A stretch of 33,057 nucleotides of DNA from JBBDMU01 sp040878115 (GTDB lineage: Bacteria; Bacteroidota; Rhodothermia; Balneolales; Natronogracilivirgulaceae), in NCBI GenBank assembly GCA_040878115.1, contig JBBDMV010000041.1, positions 1-33,057 of the forward strand. The letters are read 5' to 3'. The stretch's first letter is position 1. Each line of letters starts with the position of its first letter. Under the pieces are notes generated by a model that was given only the letters and a program-made list of their open reading frames with translations, did no database searches and was not told the origin of the DNA. A program made the translations under genes and the position numbers. Below, one piece after another: positions 23,772 through 32,392 of this stretch.

Positions 23772-25703
23772 TTATTTGTAGCTTCTCTGGGTGAGCTCTA
23801 CCGTATCAAAGTCCAGGTTTTCCTTATGCATCTCTTCAGGAAGTCCTTCCCCTTTGTGTTCCCAGGCCGCTACATAACTAAACTCATCGTCATTACGCAG
23901 GGCTTCATTCTCTGGAGTTTGATGCTCTTCCCGGAAGTGGCCACCGCAGGATTCTTCACGGTGCAGTGCATCCCGGGCCATTAGTTCACCAAGCTCCATA
24001 AAATCACCGATACGGTTGGCATACTCGAGATACTTGTTGTAAGTAGCCTTTTCACCCGGAACTTTCACGTTCTGCCAATAATCCTCACGCAAGGCTGTTA
24101 TTTTATCAACAGCCGCAATCAACCCCTCTTTATTACGGGCCATACCGACATGGTTCCACATGATCTGCCCGAGCTCGCGGTGATAATCTATAGGCGTTCT
24201 GTTTCCGTTGATATCCAGAAGCTTCTGAATTTGGCTGCGTGAAGCACTTTCCGCTTCGTCAAAGGCTTCATGTGAAGTATCAACATCGGGAAGGTCTGTT
24301 TTTGCAATATACTCTCCCAAGGTATAAGGGATCACAAAATAGCCATCTGCCAGCCCTTGCATAAGGGCACTTGCGCCAAGTCTGTTGGCACCGTGGTCAG
24401 AGAAGTTGGCTTCGCCCAGAACATGAAGGCCCGGCACGTTGCTCATCAGGTTGTAATCTACCCAAAGCCCACCCATGGTATAGTGGACTGCCGGATATAT
24501 CCTCATCGGAACTTCGTACGGATTTTCACCCGTTATCTTTTTGTACATATCGAACAGGTTTCCGTATTTCTGGCGGATACCATCTTCACCAAACCGCTGG
24601 ATGGCGTCCCGGAAATCCAGATAGACGGCCAGTCCAGTCTTGCCTACGCCTCGCCCTTCATCGCAAACCAGCTTGGCGTTCCTCGAAGCTACATCGCGCG
24701 GAACCAGGTTCCCGAAACTCGGGTACTTGCGTTCGAGGTAATAATCACGTTCATCCTCAGGGATATCCCCTGGGTGACGGTCGTCCCCTTTTTTTAGGGG
24801 CACCCATACCCTGCCGTCATTCCGTAAACTCTCGCTCATGAGCGTGAGCTTGGATTGGTAATCACCGGAAACAGGGATGCATGTTGGGTGAATTTGCGTG
24901 AAGCAGGGGTTCGCAAATAGCGCGCCCCGTTTGTGGCAGCGCCAGGCCGCCGTAACATTAGAGTTCTTGGCATTCGTGGAAAGGTAATATACATTGCCAT
25001 AACCGCCGGTACACAATAGAACGGAATGACCGGCATGGCGTTCTATATCCCCTGTAACAAGGTTTCGGGTGATGATGCCACGGGCTTTTCCATCTACCAA
25101 TACCAGATCAAGCATTTCCCGCCGGGACAGCATTTCAACTTTGCCGGCTTCAACCTGACGCATCAGCGCCTGGTAAGCACCCAGCAGCAACTGCTGGCCG
25201 GTTTGCCCACGGGCATAGAATGTTCTGGAAACCTGTGCGCCGCCAAAAGAGCGGTTGTCAAGGGTCCCGCCGTATTCACGGGCAAAAGGAACGCCCTGGG
25301 CTACACATTGGTCAATGATGTTGTTACTGACTTCGGCCAGCCGGTACACATTAGCTTCCCGTGCACGATAATCCCCGCCTTTTATAGTGTCATGGAACAA
25401 GCGATAGATATTATCACCATCATTAGGATAATTCTTTGCAGCGTTTATGCCACCTTGAGCGGCAATACTATGTGCCCTTCTGGGAGAATCCTGAATGCAG
25501 AAACACTTAACATTGTACCCCAGCTCGGCCAGTGAGGCCGCCGCAGAAGCTCCGGCTAAACCGGAACCGACTACCAGTACCGTATGGTTTCTTTTGTTTG
25601 CAGGACTTAGAAGGCTAACCGTATTTTTATGGCCACTCCATTTTTCCTGGAGTTTGCCGTCTGGGACCTTTGGATCAAGAATGGTTTCTTTAGCTATGCT
25701 CAT
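23772..25703 (-). CDS. sdhA: Succinate dehydrogenase/fumarate reductase flavoprotein subunit
   Basis: This catalytic subunit oxidises succinate to fumarate on the cytosolic face of the membrane. From the chosen start it has 643 residues. VVGSGLAGASAA (44-55) is the FAD loop and H78 in RRAHSIAAQGG is the covalent FAD histidine. HYTMGGLWVDYNL, GEANFSDHGANRLGASALMQGL and the catalytic Arg in the R-rich REYWR-like region follow. An in-frame upstream start would add nine residues, but AGGAGG sits just before ATG 25703 and this ATG overlaps the sdhC stop by 4 bases (ATGA), so translational coupling decides the start. It is the long form usual in Bacteroidota and Bacillus-like complex II. Confidence 0.96.
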   Translation of the reverse strand: MSIAKETILDPKVPDGKLQEKWSGHKNTVSLLSPANKRNHTVLVVGSGLAGASAAASLAELGYNVKCFCIQDSPRRAHSIAAQGGINAAKNYPNDGDNIYRLFHDTIKGGDYRAREANVYRLAEVSNNIIDQCVAQGVPFAREYGGTLDNRSFGGAQVSRTFYARGQTGQQLLLGAYQALMRQVEAGKVEMLSRREMLDLVLVDGKARGIITRNLVTGDIERHAGHSVLLCTGGYGNVYYLSTNAKNSNVTAAWRCHKRGALFANPCFTQIHPTCIPVSGDYQSKLTLMSESLRNDGRVWVPLKKGDDRHPGDIPEDERDYYLERKYPSFGNLVPRDVASRNAKLVCDEGRGVGKTGLAVYLDFRDAIQRFGEDGIRQKYGNLFDMYKKITGENPYEVPMRIYPAVHYTMGGLWVDYNLMSNVPGLHVLGEANFSDHGANRLGASALMQGLADGYFVIPYTLGEYIAKTDLPDVDTSHEAFDEAESASRSQIQKLLDINGNRTPIDYHRELGQIMWNHVGMARNKEGLIAAVDKITALREDYWQNVKVPGEKATYNKYLEYANRIGDFMELGELMARDALHREESCGGHFREEHQTPENEALRNDDEFSYVAAWEHKGEGLPEEMHKENLDFDTVELTQRSYK

Positions 25704-26383
25704 GGTGTACCTCCTGTGAAATAAATCCAAATAGGTAATATCAAGAATCCAAGGGCAATGAGAACTGCAAAAATCCCTCCGACCGTGTAAATTAATAATG
25801 ACAGTTTCTGATTATTGCCCCCTAAAGACTGAAAAGCGCTCCATACACCATGACGAAGATGGAAGCCCAGCAAAACCATCACTCCTACGTAACCAATTAC
25901 ATAGAGCTCATTTTGGAAGGTTTCAAATACAAGCCTGCTGAGGTCGCGCATTTCCTGGCCGGCAACCATGGTAGTGTACTCAGGCCCAAATTTAAAAGTA
26001 TCTAAATGCACAATGGTAAACGCTAAAAGCACCAGGCCGGTAATGATCATGGTCCGTGAGCTGAACGTTTGCTTGCTCTTGCCGCCACGGGTGGCGTACT
26101 TCTCATATTTCTCAGGGCGTGCCTGCCGCTTCCTCCACCAAATGGATATACCCGTATAAGCATGGACCACAAAAAAGAGAAGGAGTCCGGCTTCGGCTAG
26201 ATATAAAAGCAACCCCATCTCATGCAATACATTGGAATAAGAATTAAAGGCATCTGTGCCTATGAATAATGTAAGGTTGCCCAATAGATGGACGAGAACA
26301 AATAGGCTCAAAGCGAGCCCGGTAATACCGGTTAGGACCTTCCTGCCCACCGGGGATGTGAGAATTTCAAATACTTTAGGCAT
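25700..26383 (-). CDS. sdhC: Succinate dehydrogenase cytochrome b subunit (five-helix type)
   Basis: The membrane anchor of complex II, 227 residues with five predicted spans (about 16-40, 57-80, 110-130, 160-180 and 200-223). Conserved histidines H32, H74, H126 and H175 are placed as axial ligands for two b hemes, the di-heme single-anchor arrangement of Bacillus and Wolinella. This explains why no sdhD is present. Motifs GLALSLFVLVHLLGNL and FHLRHGVWSAFQSLG are characteristic. It is the first gene of the operon. The 462-base upstream spacer should contain the promoter; TTG-18-TAGATTTA just before the gene resembles the Bacteroidota promoter pattern but is not conclusive. Confidence 0.94.
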   Translation of the reverse strand: MPKVFEILTSPVGRKVLTGITGLALSLFVLVHLLGNLTLFIGTDAFNSYSNVLHEMGLLLYLAEAGLLLFFVVHAYTGISIWWRKRQARPEKYEKYATRGGKSKQTFSSRTMIITGLVLLAFTIVHLDTFKFGPEYTTMVAGQEMRDLSRLVFETFQNELYVIGYVGVMVLLGFHLRHGVWSAFQSLGGNNQKLSLLIYTVGGIFAVLIALGFLILPIWIYFTGGTP

Positions 26384-26684
26384 GAATGTTAAAAAATTAA
26401 ATCTATTAATAATATTGTAAGGGCAATGCTCAGGATAATTTAAAAGAAAAGTACGAATTTTTTTTCTCTTTCGTAAGGATTTAGTGCAAGCTTCCGTGAA
26501 AGACTGCTAGTGAACGAGGAGATAAATATTGAATCCATTATCCCTCTGTCATAAAAATCTACTATAACGCAACCTCATTTTACCAACGCTACTGGGTGTC
26601 TTAAAAGGTTATATTTACTTCCAAAACACCCACAATGACATTTATTGTTACGCATACCATTCCTGCGCATGTCATTATAACACT
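26384..26684. other. Spacer upstream of sdhC, with repeat fragment
   Basis: No gene is seen. It should contain the sdh promoter near 26390-26440. CAACCTCATTTTACCAACGCTAC at 26570-26592 repeats the sequence at 29095-29117 with one change, so it is a stray piece of the CTTGCACCC-type element. Confidence 0.5.
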
Positions 26685-26812
26685 GTCATTGCGCGGAGCG
26701 ATCCCCATCCATAAGTGGTAAGAAAGAAGCTGAACCGCGACAAAGCAATCTGTACTACCTACCCCATCCGTAGCCAATCACGGTGCGGGCATCTGGCGTT
26801 GATTACCCAACG
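26685..26812. repeat. Mosaic GTCATTGCGA-type repeat, copy C (right part missing)
   Basis: It begins GTCATTGCGCGGAGCGAT and runs through GCGACAAAGCAATCTG, as copy B does, then TGTACTACCTACCC and GGGCATCTGGCGTTGAT, as copy A does. It lacks the CAGATTGC...GCAATGAC right half. It lies just beyond the 3' end of the PspC gene. Confidence 0.65.
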
Positions 26813-26845
26813 TGTGTAATTAGGCAACCCTATTTCCAGCCTTGC

Positions 26846-28117
26846 CTAACGTGTCGAACAAAAAATACAGACCCATTTGTTGCTAATGGTCAGCTGCCTG
26901 CCGGATACCTGTACCTGTAGCTGACGGTCCAGAACTTGCTCATCACCAAACGCTCTCACGAAATGCACCTCTGATGGGACGATGGATATTTCTTGACCTC
27001 CGCTAATTGATACTACACTGAACTCAGCCACATCGAACGTTTGCTCATGTTGTTCAAGCCCTAAGTTATAGTCGCTCTTATTTCCCTGATAGGCTGACAT
27101 TTCGCGAAGTCCGATGATACCTGCCATAAGCAGTGCGAAAACCCAGACACTTAACATAACAACGGCTGCCGGCGCGCTCCGTATCCGTTTTTTGGAACCG
27201 AGCAGTGCAAGCCCTGCCATCAGTATCAGTAGTACAGGTATTACGATGAGCAGGTAGGAGGACGTCAAAAGTAAATAGTGGCTTACAGGACCTGATGCAA
27301 ATTGTGAAAATGTTAACCCAGGCCAGGCATTCGGCGCGCTCGTTAATATGACAATGAATAGCACTGTCAGAAGTACCGCTACCAGGCCACCAATTACTAT
27401 CAGGGCTATTCCAATAAGATTTAGCATGACCGGCAGGGCTTTTCGAATAAATAATATGATCCCTTCCCCTAAATCCCGAAGCAAACCGGCAAAAAGATAC
27501 AGAAGTCGCCCGGCAGCAGATGAGATCTCCTGTTTGGGCGGTACCTTCGCTTTTATTTTCTCTTCAAGGCTGGCAAGGGTAATAGGCTCGCCTTTCATCT
27601 GTAGTTTTTGCGCTGTGGTCTTTGCTGATGGCATCACCACCCACAATACAAGATATATCAGGATACTGACACCCCAGGCAATTGCAAAGAGAATAAAAAG
27701 TAACCGGATTATGGTGACATCAATCCCGAGATAGGCCGATACACCGGCAGCCACACCTCCCAGAATAGAGTTATCAGGATCCCTGAACAGACGCTTCGAA
27801 GCTGTTGACGACCCTTCTTCACTTTCTTTAGACGCTTCTTTTGCCACACCCTCAAAATGTTCAAAGTCCTCTATGGTGCCAATCTGCCTGATGACCTCGC
27901 CAACATCTGCAGTCGCGACGGCCTTTTTACTATAATCTGTACGCTGAGTAAATATTTCAGCTATGCGATTTTCAATGTCACGGATGATCTCTTCGCTGTC
28001 ATCATATACACTGAAGTGCTTTCGAACAGCTGAAAAATAGGATTCAAGTTGACTGTATGCAGCCTCTTCAACATGAAATATCAATCCGGCAATGGTTATA
28101 CTGATTGTCTTATCCAT
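26846..28117 (-). CDS. PspC-domain membrane protein, probably C-terminally truncated
   Basis: A 423-residue inner-membrane protein. The N-terminal soluble part (MDKTISITIAGLIFHVEEAA..., about 1-105) precedes the PspC domain (KRLFRDPDNSILGGVAAGVSAYLGID..., 108-165) with its membrane helix. Several more spans lie at about 205-335, then a beta-rich start resembling DUF2807/toast-rack (FDVAEFSVVSISGGQEISIVPS... ISN). Related proteins have a long C-terminal beta domain, but this one stops after ISNKWVCIFCSTR, beside a repeat copy and a TTAGGCAA/TTGCCTAA hairpin (about 26821-26848). It likely acts with the adjacent PadR regulator in envelope stress sensing. The truncation is inference. Confidence 0.85.
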   Translation of the reverse strand: MDKTISITIAGLIFHVEEAAYSQLESYFSAVRKHFSVYDDSEEIIRDIENRIAEIFTQRTDYSKKAVATADVGEVIRQIGTIEDFEHFEGVAKEASKESEEGSSTASKRLFRDPDNSILGGVAAGVSAYLGIDVTIIRLLFILFAIAWGVSILIYLVLWVVMPSAKTTAQKLQMKGEPITLASLEEKIKAKVPPKQEISSAAGRLLYLFAGLLRDLGEGIILFIRKALPVMLNLIGIALIVIGGLVAVLLTVLFIVILTSAPNAWPGLTFSQFASGPVSHYLLLTSSYLLIVIPVLLILMAGLALLGSKKRIRSAPAAVVMLSVWVFALLMAGIIGLREMSAYQGNKSDYNLGLEQHEQTFDVAEFSVVSISGGQEISIVPSEVHFVRAFGDEQVLDRQLQVQVSGRQLTISNKWVCIFCSTR

Positions 28118-28123
28118 GATCTA

Positions 28124-28477
28124 TTATGTTTTGTAGTTTTTAATTAACCGGCGAATTGACTTCGATAGCCCATCCCAAACCTTGGTCATATGCCCCAGCG
28201 TCTCTTTTCCAGTCGGGGTCAATGTATAATATTTACGAGGAGGCCCGGACTCAGACTCTACCCATGAATAATTAAGCAGGCCGGAGCGGTTCAACCTTGA
28301 TAAAATGGGATACAAGGTCCCTTCCACTACTATAAGATCAAGTGATTTCATCTCCTTGATGATATCACTTGCATATACTTCCCCCTGAGAGATGATCAGC
28401 AGAATCGTGAACTCCAGGGTCCCTTTGCGCATCTGTGCTTCTACATTCTCCAAATCAAATTTATTTGTCTTACTCAT
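28124..28477 (-). CDS. PadR family transcriptional regulator
   Basis: A 117-residue winged-helix regulator. KGTLEFTILLIISQGEVYASDIIKEMKSLDLIVVEGTLYPILSRLNRSGLL is the PadR DNA-binding domain, with the hallmark EGTLYPIL...L.R.GLL. The rest (YTLTPTGKETL...W..L) closes the wing, and the short helical end is the dimer arm of the small PadR-s2 class. A longer frame exists from a TTG, but MSKTNKF at 28477 gives the usual start. Stop and start of the PspC gene are 6 bases apart, so they form an operon in which PadR probably represses its own expression. Such PadR-PspC pairs are recurrent in Bacteroidota. Confidence 0.93.
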   Translation of the reverse strand: MSKTNKFDLENVEAQMRKGTLEFTILLIISQGEVYASDIIKEMKSLDLIVVEGTLYPILSRLNRSGLLNYSWVESESGPPRKYYTLTPTGKETLGHMTKVWDGLSKSIRRLIKNYKT

Positions 28478-28721
28478 GTCATCTAAATTGTTTTGATGAA
28501 ATTTATAACAAAACACTTTGCAATGCAAGGTACTAAAAATAATAAAGCACTAAAGGGTTCAATGTGTTAACAACTGCCAGCATAATATCTTCCAACAACA
28601 GGCTTTTGTGTTTTATGGGCTAACAGGATCTGTGAAGATACTGGTTATGATGCGATTATGCCGAGTACAAAAAAATTGCTGGTTCTTCTTCAATTCGGGA
28701 TCGGCTTGAACAAAATCCCAC

Positions 28722-28983
28722 ATAACCTGAGTTCGAATAATATGGATTTTTATGAAAAACCCAATTCATTGCGCCAAAAATGGTCCCCATGTACGATTAT
28801 TTCAGGTAGAGTTCGTGCTTAATCAACTTCGAAGGAGCTTCATATTACAGCCCTATCAAAACCGTATCAAGGCCGTATATATACAGTGTTGATACGGCTT
28901 TGATATGGTGTTGATATGGCGTTGTTCCGAAGTTGATAAAATCAAAGCCCGGATAATGCAGGGTATAACCGAACTCAGGTTAT
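28722..28983. mobile_element. 262-bp nested palindromic element
   Basis: The ends ATAACCTGAGTTCG (28722-28735) and CGAACTCAGGTTAT (28970-28983) are perfect 14-bp inverted repeats. Inside, TAATCAACTTCG (near 28820) pairs with CGAAGTTGAT (near 28928), and ATCAAaaCCGTATCAA-type sequence (near 28855-28880) pairs with TTGATACGGctTTGAT (near 28887-28905). The two halves thus fold on each other. There is no reading frame of note. It fills the spacer between padR and the first sulfatase, which is otherwise empty from 28529 to 28721. It looks like a MITE or a large structured repeat. Confidence 0.6.
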
Positions 28984-29021
28984 TAGTTTTATAAATACAA
29001 CCTTTTGGGACAGCCCGACCC

Positions 29022-29130
29022 TTGCACCCGGTAACTCGAAATGTACAAAGGCATAACTGGCTGTGCGGAAACTCTTGGACGCCCTCTTCCCTCCCAACCT
29101 CATTTTACCAGCGCTACGGCGTCCACGCTT
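29022..29130. repeat. CTTGCACCC-type element fragment
   Basis: CTTGCACCCGGTAACTCGAA (about 29022-29041) and the following stretch to CAGCGCTAC near 29117 resemble the interior of 1502-1680 with about 20-25% change. It ends near GGCGTCCACGCTTGCC, one arm of an AAGCG/CGCTT hairpin without its partner. It lies just after the sulfatase stop at 29150. Confidence 0.6.
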
Positions 29131-29149
29131 GCCGGCCCCATCAAAACAT

Positions 29150-30613
29150 TCACTTGTGAATCAATCGCTCATTCTGCTGGTTCATACCAGGCCGCCGGAA
29201 ACGAACATCGGTAGCTCCATTTGTTTCAAAGCTCTCAAACATCTCTTCATGCATACTCCGGGCCCGCTCCTGGTGTTCCAATAGGTTAATCAAATTGTGC
29301 ATCTCTTTAGGATCGTTTTTTAGATCAAACAATTCATTCTTGTCCCATACTCCGTGATAATAAATGTATTTGTACCGTTCACTTCGGATGGCATATGTGG
29401 TGGGGGTTTGGGGAAAGGAATTCTCCCAAAAATACTGATAAACGAATGACGGGCGCCAGTTATCGACGGCTTCTCCTTGCAAGAGCGGCAAAAATGACTG
29501 TCCATCTACAACATGATCATCAGGCATTGAACCGCCGGCAATATCCAGAAAGGTTTGTGCCATATCAATATTTAATACATTTTTATCAATAACCGAACCG
29601 GCTTCAATAAAACCTGGTGCCCAGGCCAACATCGGTACTCGCATGGATTCCTCATAGGCCTGGCGCTTATCAATAAGGCCATGTTCTCCTAGCATGAACC
29701 CATTGTCACCCATATAAATGACGATGGTGTTTTCAGCCAGGCCATTATCTTCGAGGTAATCAAGCACACGCCCGACACTATCATCCACTCCCATAAGTGT
29801 TTCGCTGTAACGGGTAATAAGATCATTCAAACTTGCCGGGTGATCATCTCTTCCATGGTACATATGATCAACCCCATGCCAGCTATAGCGCTGCTCTTTT
29901 ACCCAATCAGGCTTTCCCTCGTAGTTTTGTTCAATATTCGACATAGAATGAGGCATAGGAATATAGGATTCGCTATGTATGCCTTCATGACGTTCAGCCG
30001 GTTCAAACTCAGCGTGTACGGCCTTATGCGATAGGAAAGCAAAAAAGGGTTTGTCATCATCTATTTCCTCCTCCAGCCAATCAAGCGTGAAGTCAGTCAG
30101 CAGATCTGTGGTATAGCCTTCCACCTGTTGGCGCTCGCCATCGATGTTGAGTGTCGGATTATAATAAACACCCTGGCCCCGGAAGCTTATCCATCGGTCA
30201 AATCCCGTTTGGGGATCATCGTTCGCGTGACCAATATGCCATTTACCGAAATAGCCGGTCTGATAACCTTCCTTCTGCAACTGCTCAGCAAAAAAACGCG
30301 TGCCTTCTATCATCTCGTTGTTGTTATCTACTGCCCCGTGGCGGAAGGGATATTGCCCAGTCAATATAGAGGCCCTGCTGGGAGAACATAGGGATGTTGT
30401 TACGAAAGCATTAGCCAAATGAACTCCTTCTTCAGCCATGCGGTCCATCGCCGGTGTTTCCAGAAAATCAGGACTATCAGGGTGAAAACCCATATAGTCG
30501 TAACGGTGATCATCACTTAAGATAAAAATGATGTTTTGCTGTTGAGCACGTCCAACAGAAACTCCCACCATAGCTACTAGCAGGATTGTGATACATAATT
30601 TTGTTTTCTTCAT
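29150..30613 (-). CDS. Secreted S1-family sulfatase (mucin-desulfating/GlcNAc-6-sulfatase-like)
   Basis: A 487-residue formylglycine sulfatase with a signal peptide (MKKTKLCITILLVAMVGVSVGRAQ, about 1-24) ending in an AxA-like site, so it should act in the periplasm or outside. Metal residues D34 and D35 (ILSDDHR), the formylglycine precursor C76 in CSPSR, K124/H126 in GKWHIGH, H200 and D303/N304 in MGDNGFMLGEHG, and K316 in DKRQAYEESM are all present. The EHGLIDKRQAYEESMRVPML pattern recalls sulfatases acting on sulfated N-acetylglucosamine, a tentative substrate. Maturation requires a formylglycine-generating or radical-SAM enzyme, and neither is in the window. It is downstream of the second sulfatase, 79 bases away. 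Confidence 0.9.
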   Translation of the reverse strand: MKKTKLCITILLVAMVGVSVGRAQQQNIIFILSDDHRYDYMGFHPDSPDFLETPAMDRMAEEGVHLANAFVTTSLCSPSRASILTGQYPFRHGAVDNNNEMIEGTRFFAEQLQKEGYQTGYFGKWHIGHANDDPQTGFDRWISFRGQGVYYNPTLNIDGERQQVEGYTTDLLTDFTLDWLEEEIDDDKPFFAFLSHKAVHAEFEPAERHEGIHSESYIPMPHSMSNIEQNYEGKPDWVKEQRYSWHGVDHMYHGRDDHPASLNDLITRYSETLMGVDDSVGRVLDYLEDNGLAENTIVIYMGDNGFMLGEHGLIDKRQAYEESMRVPMLAWAPGFIEAGSVIDKNVLNIDMAQTFLDIAGGSMPDDHVVDGQSFLPLLQGEAVDNWRPSFVYQYFWENSFPQTPTTYAIRSERYKYIYYHGVWDKNELFDLKNDPKEMHNLINLLEHQERARSMHEEMFESFETNGATDVRFRRPGMNQQNERLIHK

Positions 30614-30692
30614 GGCATGAAATTTTGATGATGTTTATTATCAAAAGCAGTGTGTGAATGTAGCTATTTATTTATTCTGTAGCCAAAACGTT

Positions 30693-32153
30693 CTAATTTA
30701 CATCAGGGAATCGCGGCAACGGAGCTTCATTTTCATCAAGCCACTGCTCCAATTCGCGGTACAGCCTGTCACGTACTTCAGGATGATCATTCGCTAAATT
30801 ACGCGTCTCAGCTACATCATCGTCTAAATTATAAACTTTAACTTCATCTGTCTCATAAAACTTCATTAATTTCCATGCGCCTGAGCGTATCACACTAACC
30901 GGAGAAGTTCGCCAGGCATTATTCGGATAACCGGGAAAATGCCAGTAGATCGAATTGCGTTCAAGCGTACCAGAGCTGTCTCTGAGTAACGGTACCAGGC
31001 TTTCTCCGTCAAGTTGATAACTATCGTCTTTTTCAACGCCCGCTGCTTGCAGGTAAGTCGGATAAAAGTCAATGCTGGTCACAGGTTCATTACTAACACT
31101 TCCTGGCGCGGTTACCCCCGGCCAGCGTACAACCAGCGGCACACGGATCCCTCCTTCATAAAAGGTTCCCTTCCCGCCTTTGAGCGGGGCGTTATCTGTA
31201 TAATTAGCCTCTTCGTGCCCGAGAAACCCATACCCGCCACGGCCTCCGTTATCCGAATAAAAAATAACGATTGTGTTATCGGCAAGGCCAAGCTCCTCAA
31301 GGGCATCCATAATTTTGCCAACGTTCATGTCCATACTTTCAATCATGGCTGCGTACGTGGCATGGAAATGCCCCCTGTCCGGTTCTTTTTGCTCGTATTT
31401 CCCAACTATAGAGTCCGGTGCCTGAAAGGGGCTGTGAGGAGTATAATATGAAAGATTAAGGTAAAAATGCCCCGCTTTATGATCTTCAATAAACTCAACA
31501 GCTTTACGTGTTAAATAGTCTGTCAGGTATTCATCCTCATGGGCATCGTTGATGTAAGGATTGTTATTGGGCCGAAAATACCCACCGGACCAATCATTGG
31601 GGTTTCCGGCACTGTATCCTCCCACATTGATATCATAACCCTGCTGTTGCGGACCAAACTCAGGGGGATCACCCAAATGCCATTTGCCAATCAGGGCCGT
31701 TTGATACCCCGCCTCCTTTAACATTTCCGCATCCGTTATTTTCTCTGTTGGCAACTCATCAGCGTTGGGGGCGGGAATCATTTTACCAGAACCGGAACTA
31801 CCGACATGGTAAATTGGCTGATTGGGGTAGTATTGGCCGCTGATTAGGGCGGCCCTTGTGGGGGCGCAGTTAGCCGCATTTGAGTAAGCATTCAGAAACT
31901 TTGTTCCCTGCTCCGCCAACTTGTCAATATTAGGAGTCTCATAAAACGTACGCTCCAGCGGATCAAAACTATTGATATCCGAGTTGCCCAGATCATCGGC
32001 CATGATAAAGACGATATTGGGCCTGTCCTGTCGGGAACCTTCACCGTCTAAAGGTAGCGCAACCATTTCTGAAGCCGCCATTATGACGATGGCCATAATG
32101 GTGATCGCAGTACCTCCCGAAAAGCTCTTAAACTTATTCATGTATCTATTCAT
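30693..32153 (-). CDS. Secreted S1-family arylsulfatase
   Basis: A 486-residue sulfatase with an N-terminal hydrophobic signal (FSGGTAITIMAIVIMAASEMVA, about 11-32). The core DRPNIVFIMADDLGNSD carries D53 and D54. C96 of CAPTR is the formylglycine site, K157/H159 lie in GKWHLGD, H240 in YYTPHSPFQAP, D301/N302 in YSDNGG and K325 in APLKGGKGTFYEGGIRVP. This form resembles arylsulfatase A-like S1_16 enzymes of marine Bacteroidota and Planctomycetota, which cleave polysaccharide sulfate esters. With the other sulfatase on the same strand it makes a probable two-gene operon. No SusC/D-like pair or glycosidase is nearby. Confidence 0.9.
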   Translation of the reverse strand: MNRYMNKFKSFSGGTAITIMAIVIMAASEMVALPLDGEGSRQDRPNIVFIMADDLGNSDINSFDPLERTFYETPNIDKLAEQGTKFLNAYSNAANCAPTRAALISGQYYPNQPIYHVGSSGSGKMIPAPNADELPTEKITDAEMLKEAGYQTALIGKWHLGDPPEFGPQQQGYDINVGGYSAGNPNDWSGGYFRPNNNPYINDAHEDEYLTDYLTRKAVEFIEDHKAGHFYLNLSYYTPHSPFQAPDSIVGKYEQKEPDRGHFHATYAAMIESMDMNVGKIMDALEELGLADNTIVIFYSDNGGRGGYGFLGHEEANYTDNAPLKGGKGTFYEGGIRVPLVVRWPGVTAPGSVSNEPVTSIDFYPTYLQAAGVEKDDSYQLDGESLVPLLRDSSGTLERNSIYWHFPGYPNNAWRTSPVSVIRSGAWKLMKFYETDEVKVYNLDDDVAETRNLANDHPEVRDRLYRELEQWLDENEAPLPRFPDVN

Positions 32154-32264
32154 TGGATATTTTTAATATTCATCAGTGATTAAAATAAACAACTTTATGA
32201 ATTAACAAAAAAATACCCTCCTCCCACTAAATTTTTATTTTATTACCCCGCACCCTCTTGACTC

Positions 32265-32300
32265 CGTCGAGCGTCTGCGCTTGACGAACTTGCACCCAGT
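32265..32300. repeat. AAGCG/CGCTT hairpin with CTTGCACCC tail
   Basis: CGTCGAGCG/CGCTTGACG (32265-32286, one wobble, 4-base loop) is followed by ACTTGCACCCAG, the same order as at 1508-1540. It is a fragment of the class of repeats seen at 1502-1680 and 29022. Confidence 0.6.
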
Positions 32301-32392
32301 CGCGCCGGTGTAATAATAAGCCTCTGGTAACATAAATGCTATGGTCCTTGAACGTCTGCTCTTGTCGGATTTACACTCTTTCATGGTGTGGT

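Noticed and set aside
24357..24841. Two plus-strand frames of about 150 residues within sdhA
   Set aside because: They are antisense to a highly conserved enzyme and have no family resemblance.
26384..26440. Bacteroidota-type promoter before sdhC
   Set aside because: TTG-18-TAGATTTA only partly fits the TTG/TAnnTTTG pattern and such matches are frequent in AT-rich sequence.
28529..28721. Possible gene between padR and the palindromic element
   Set aside because: No frame of useful length, ribosome site or family resemblance on either strand.
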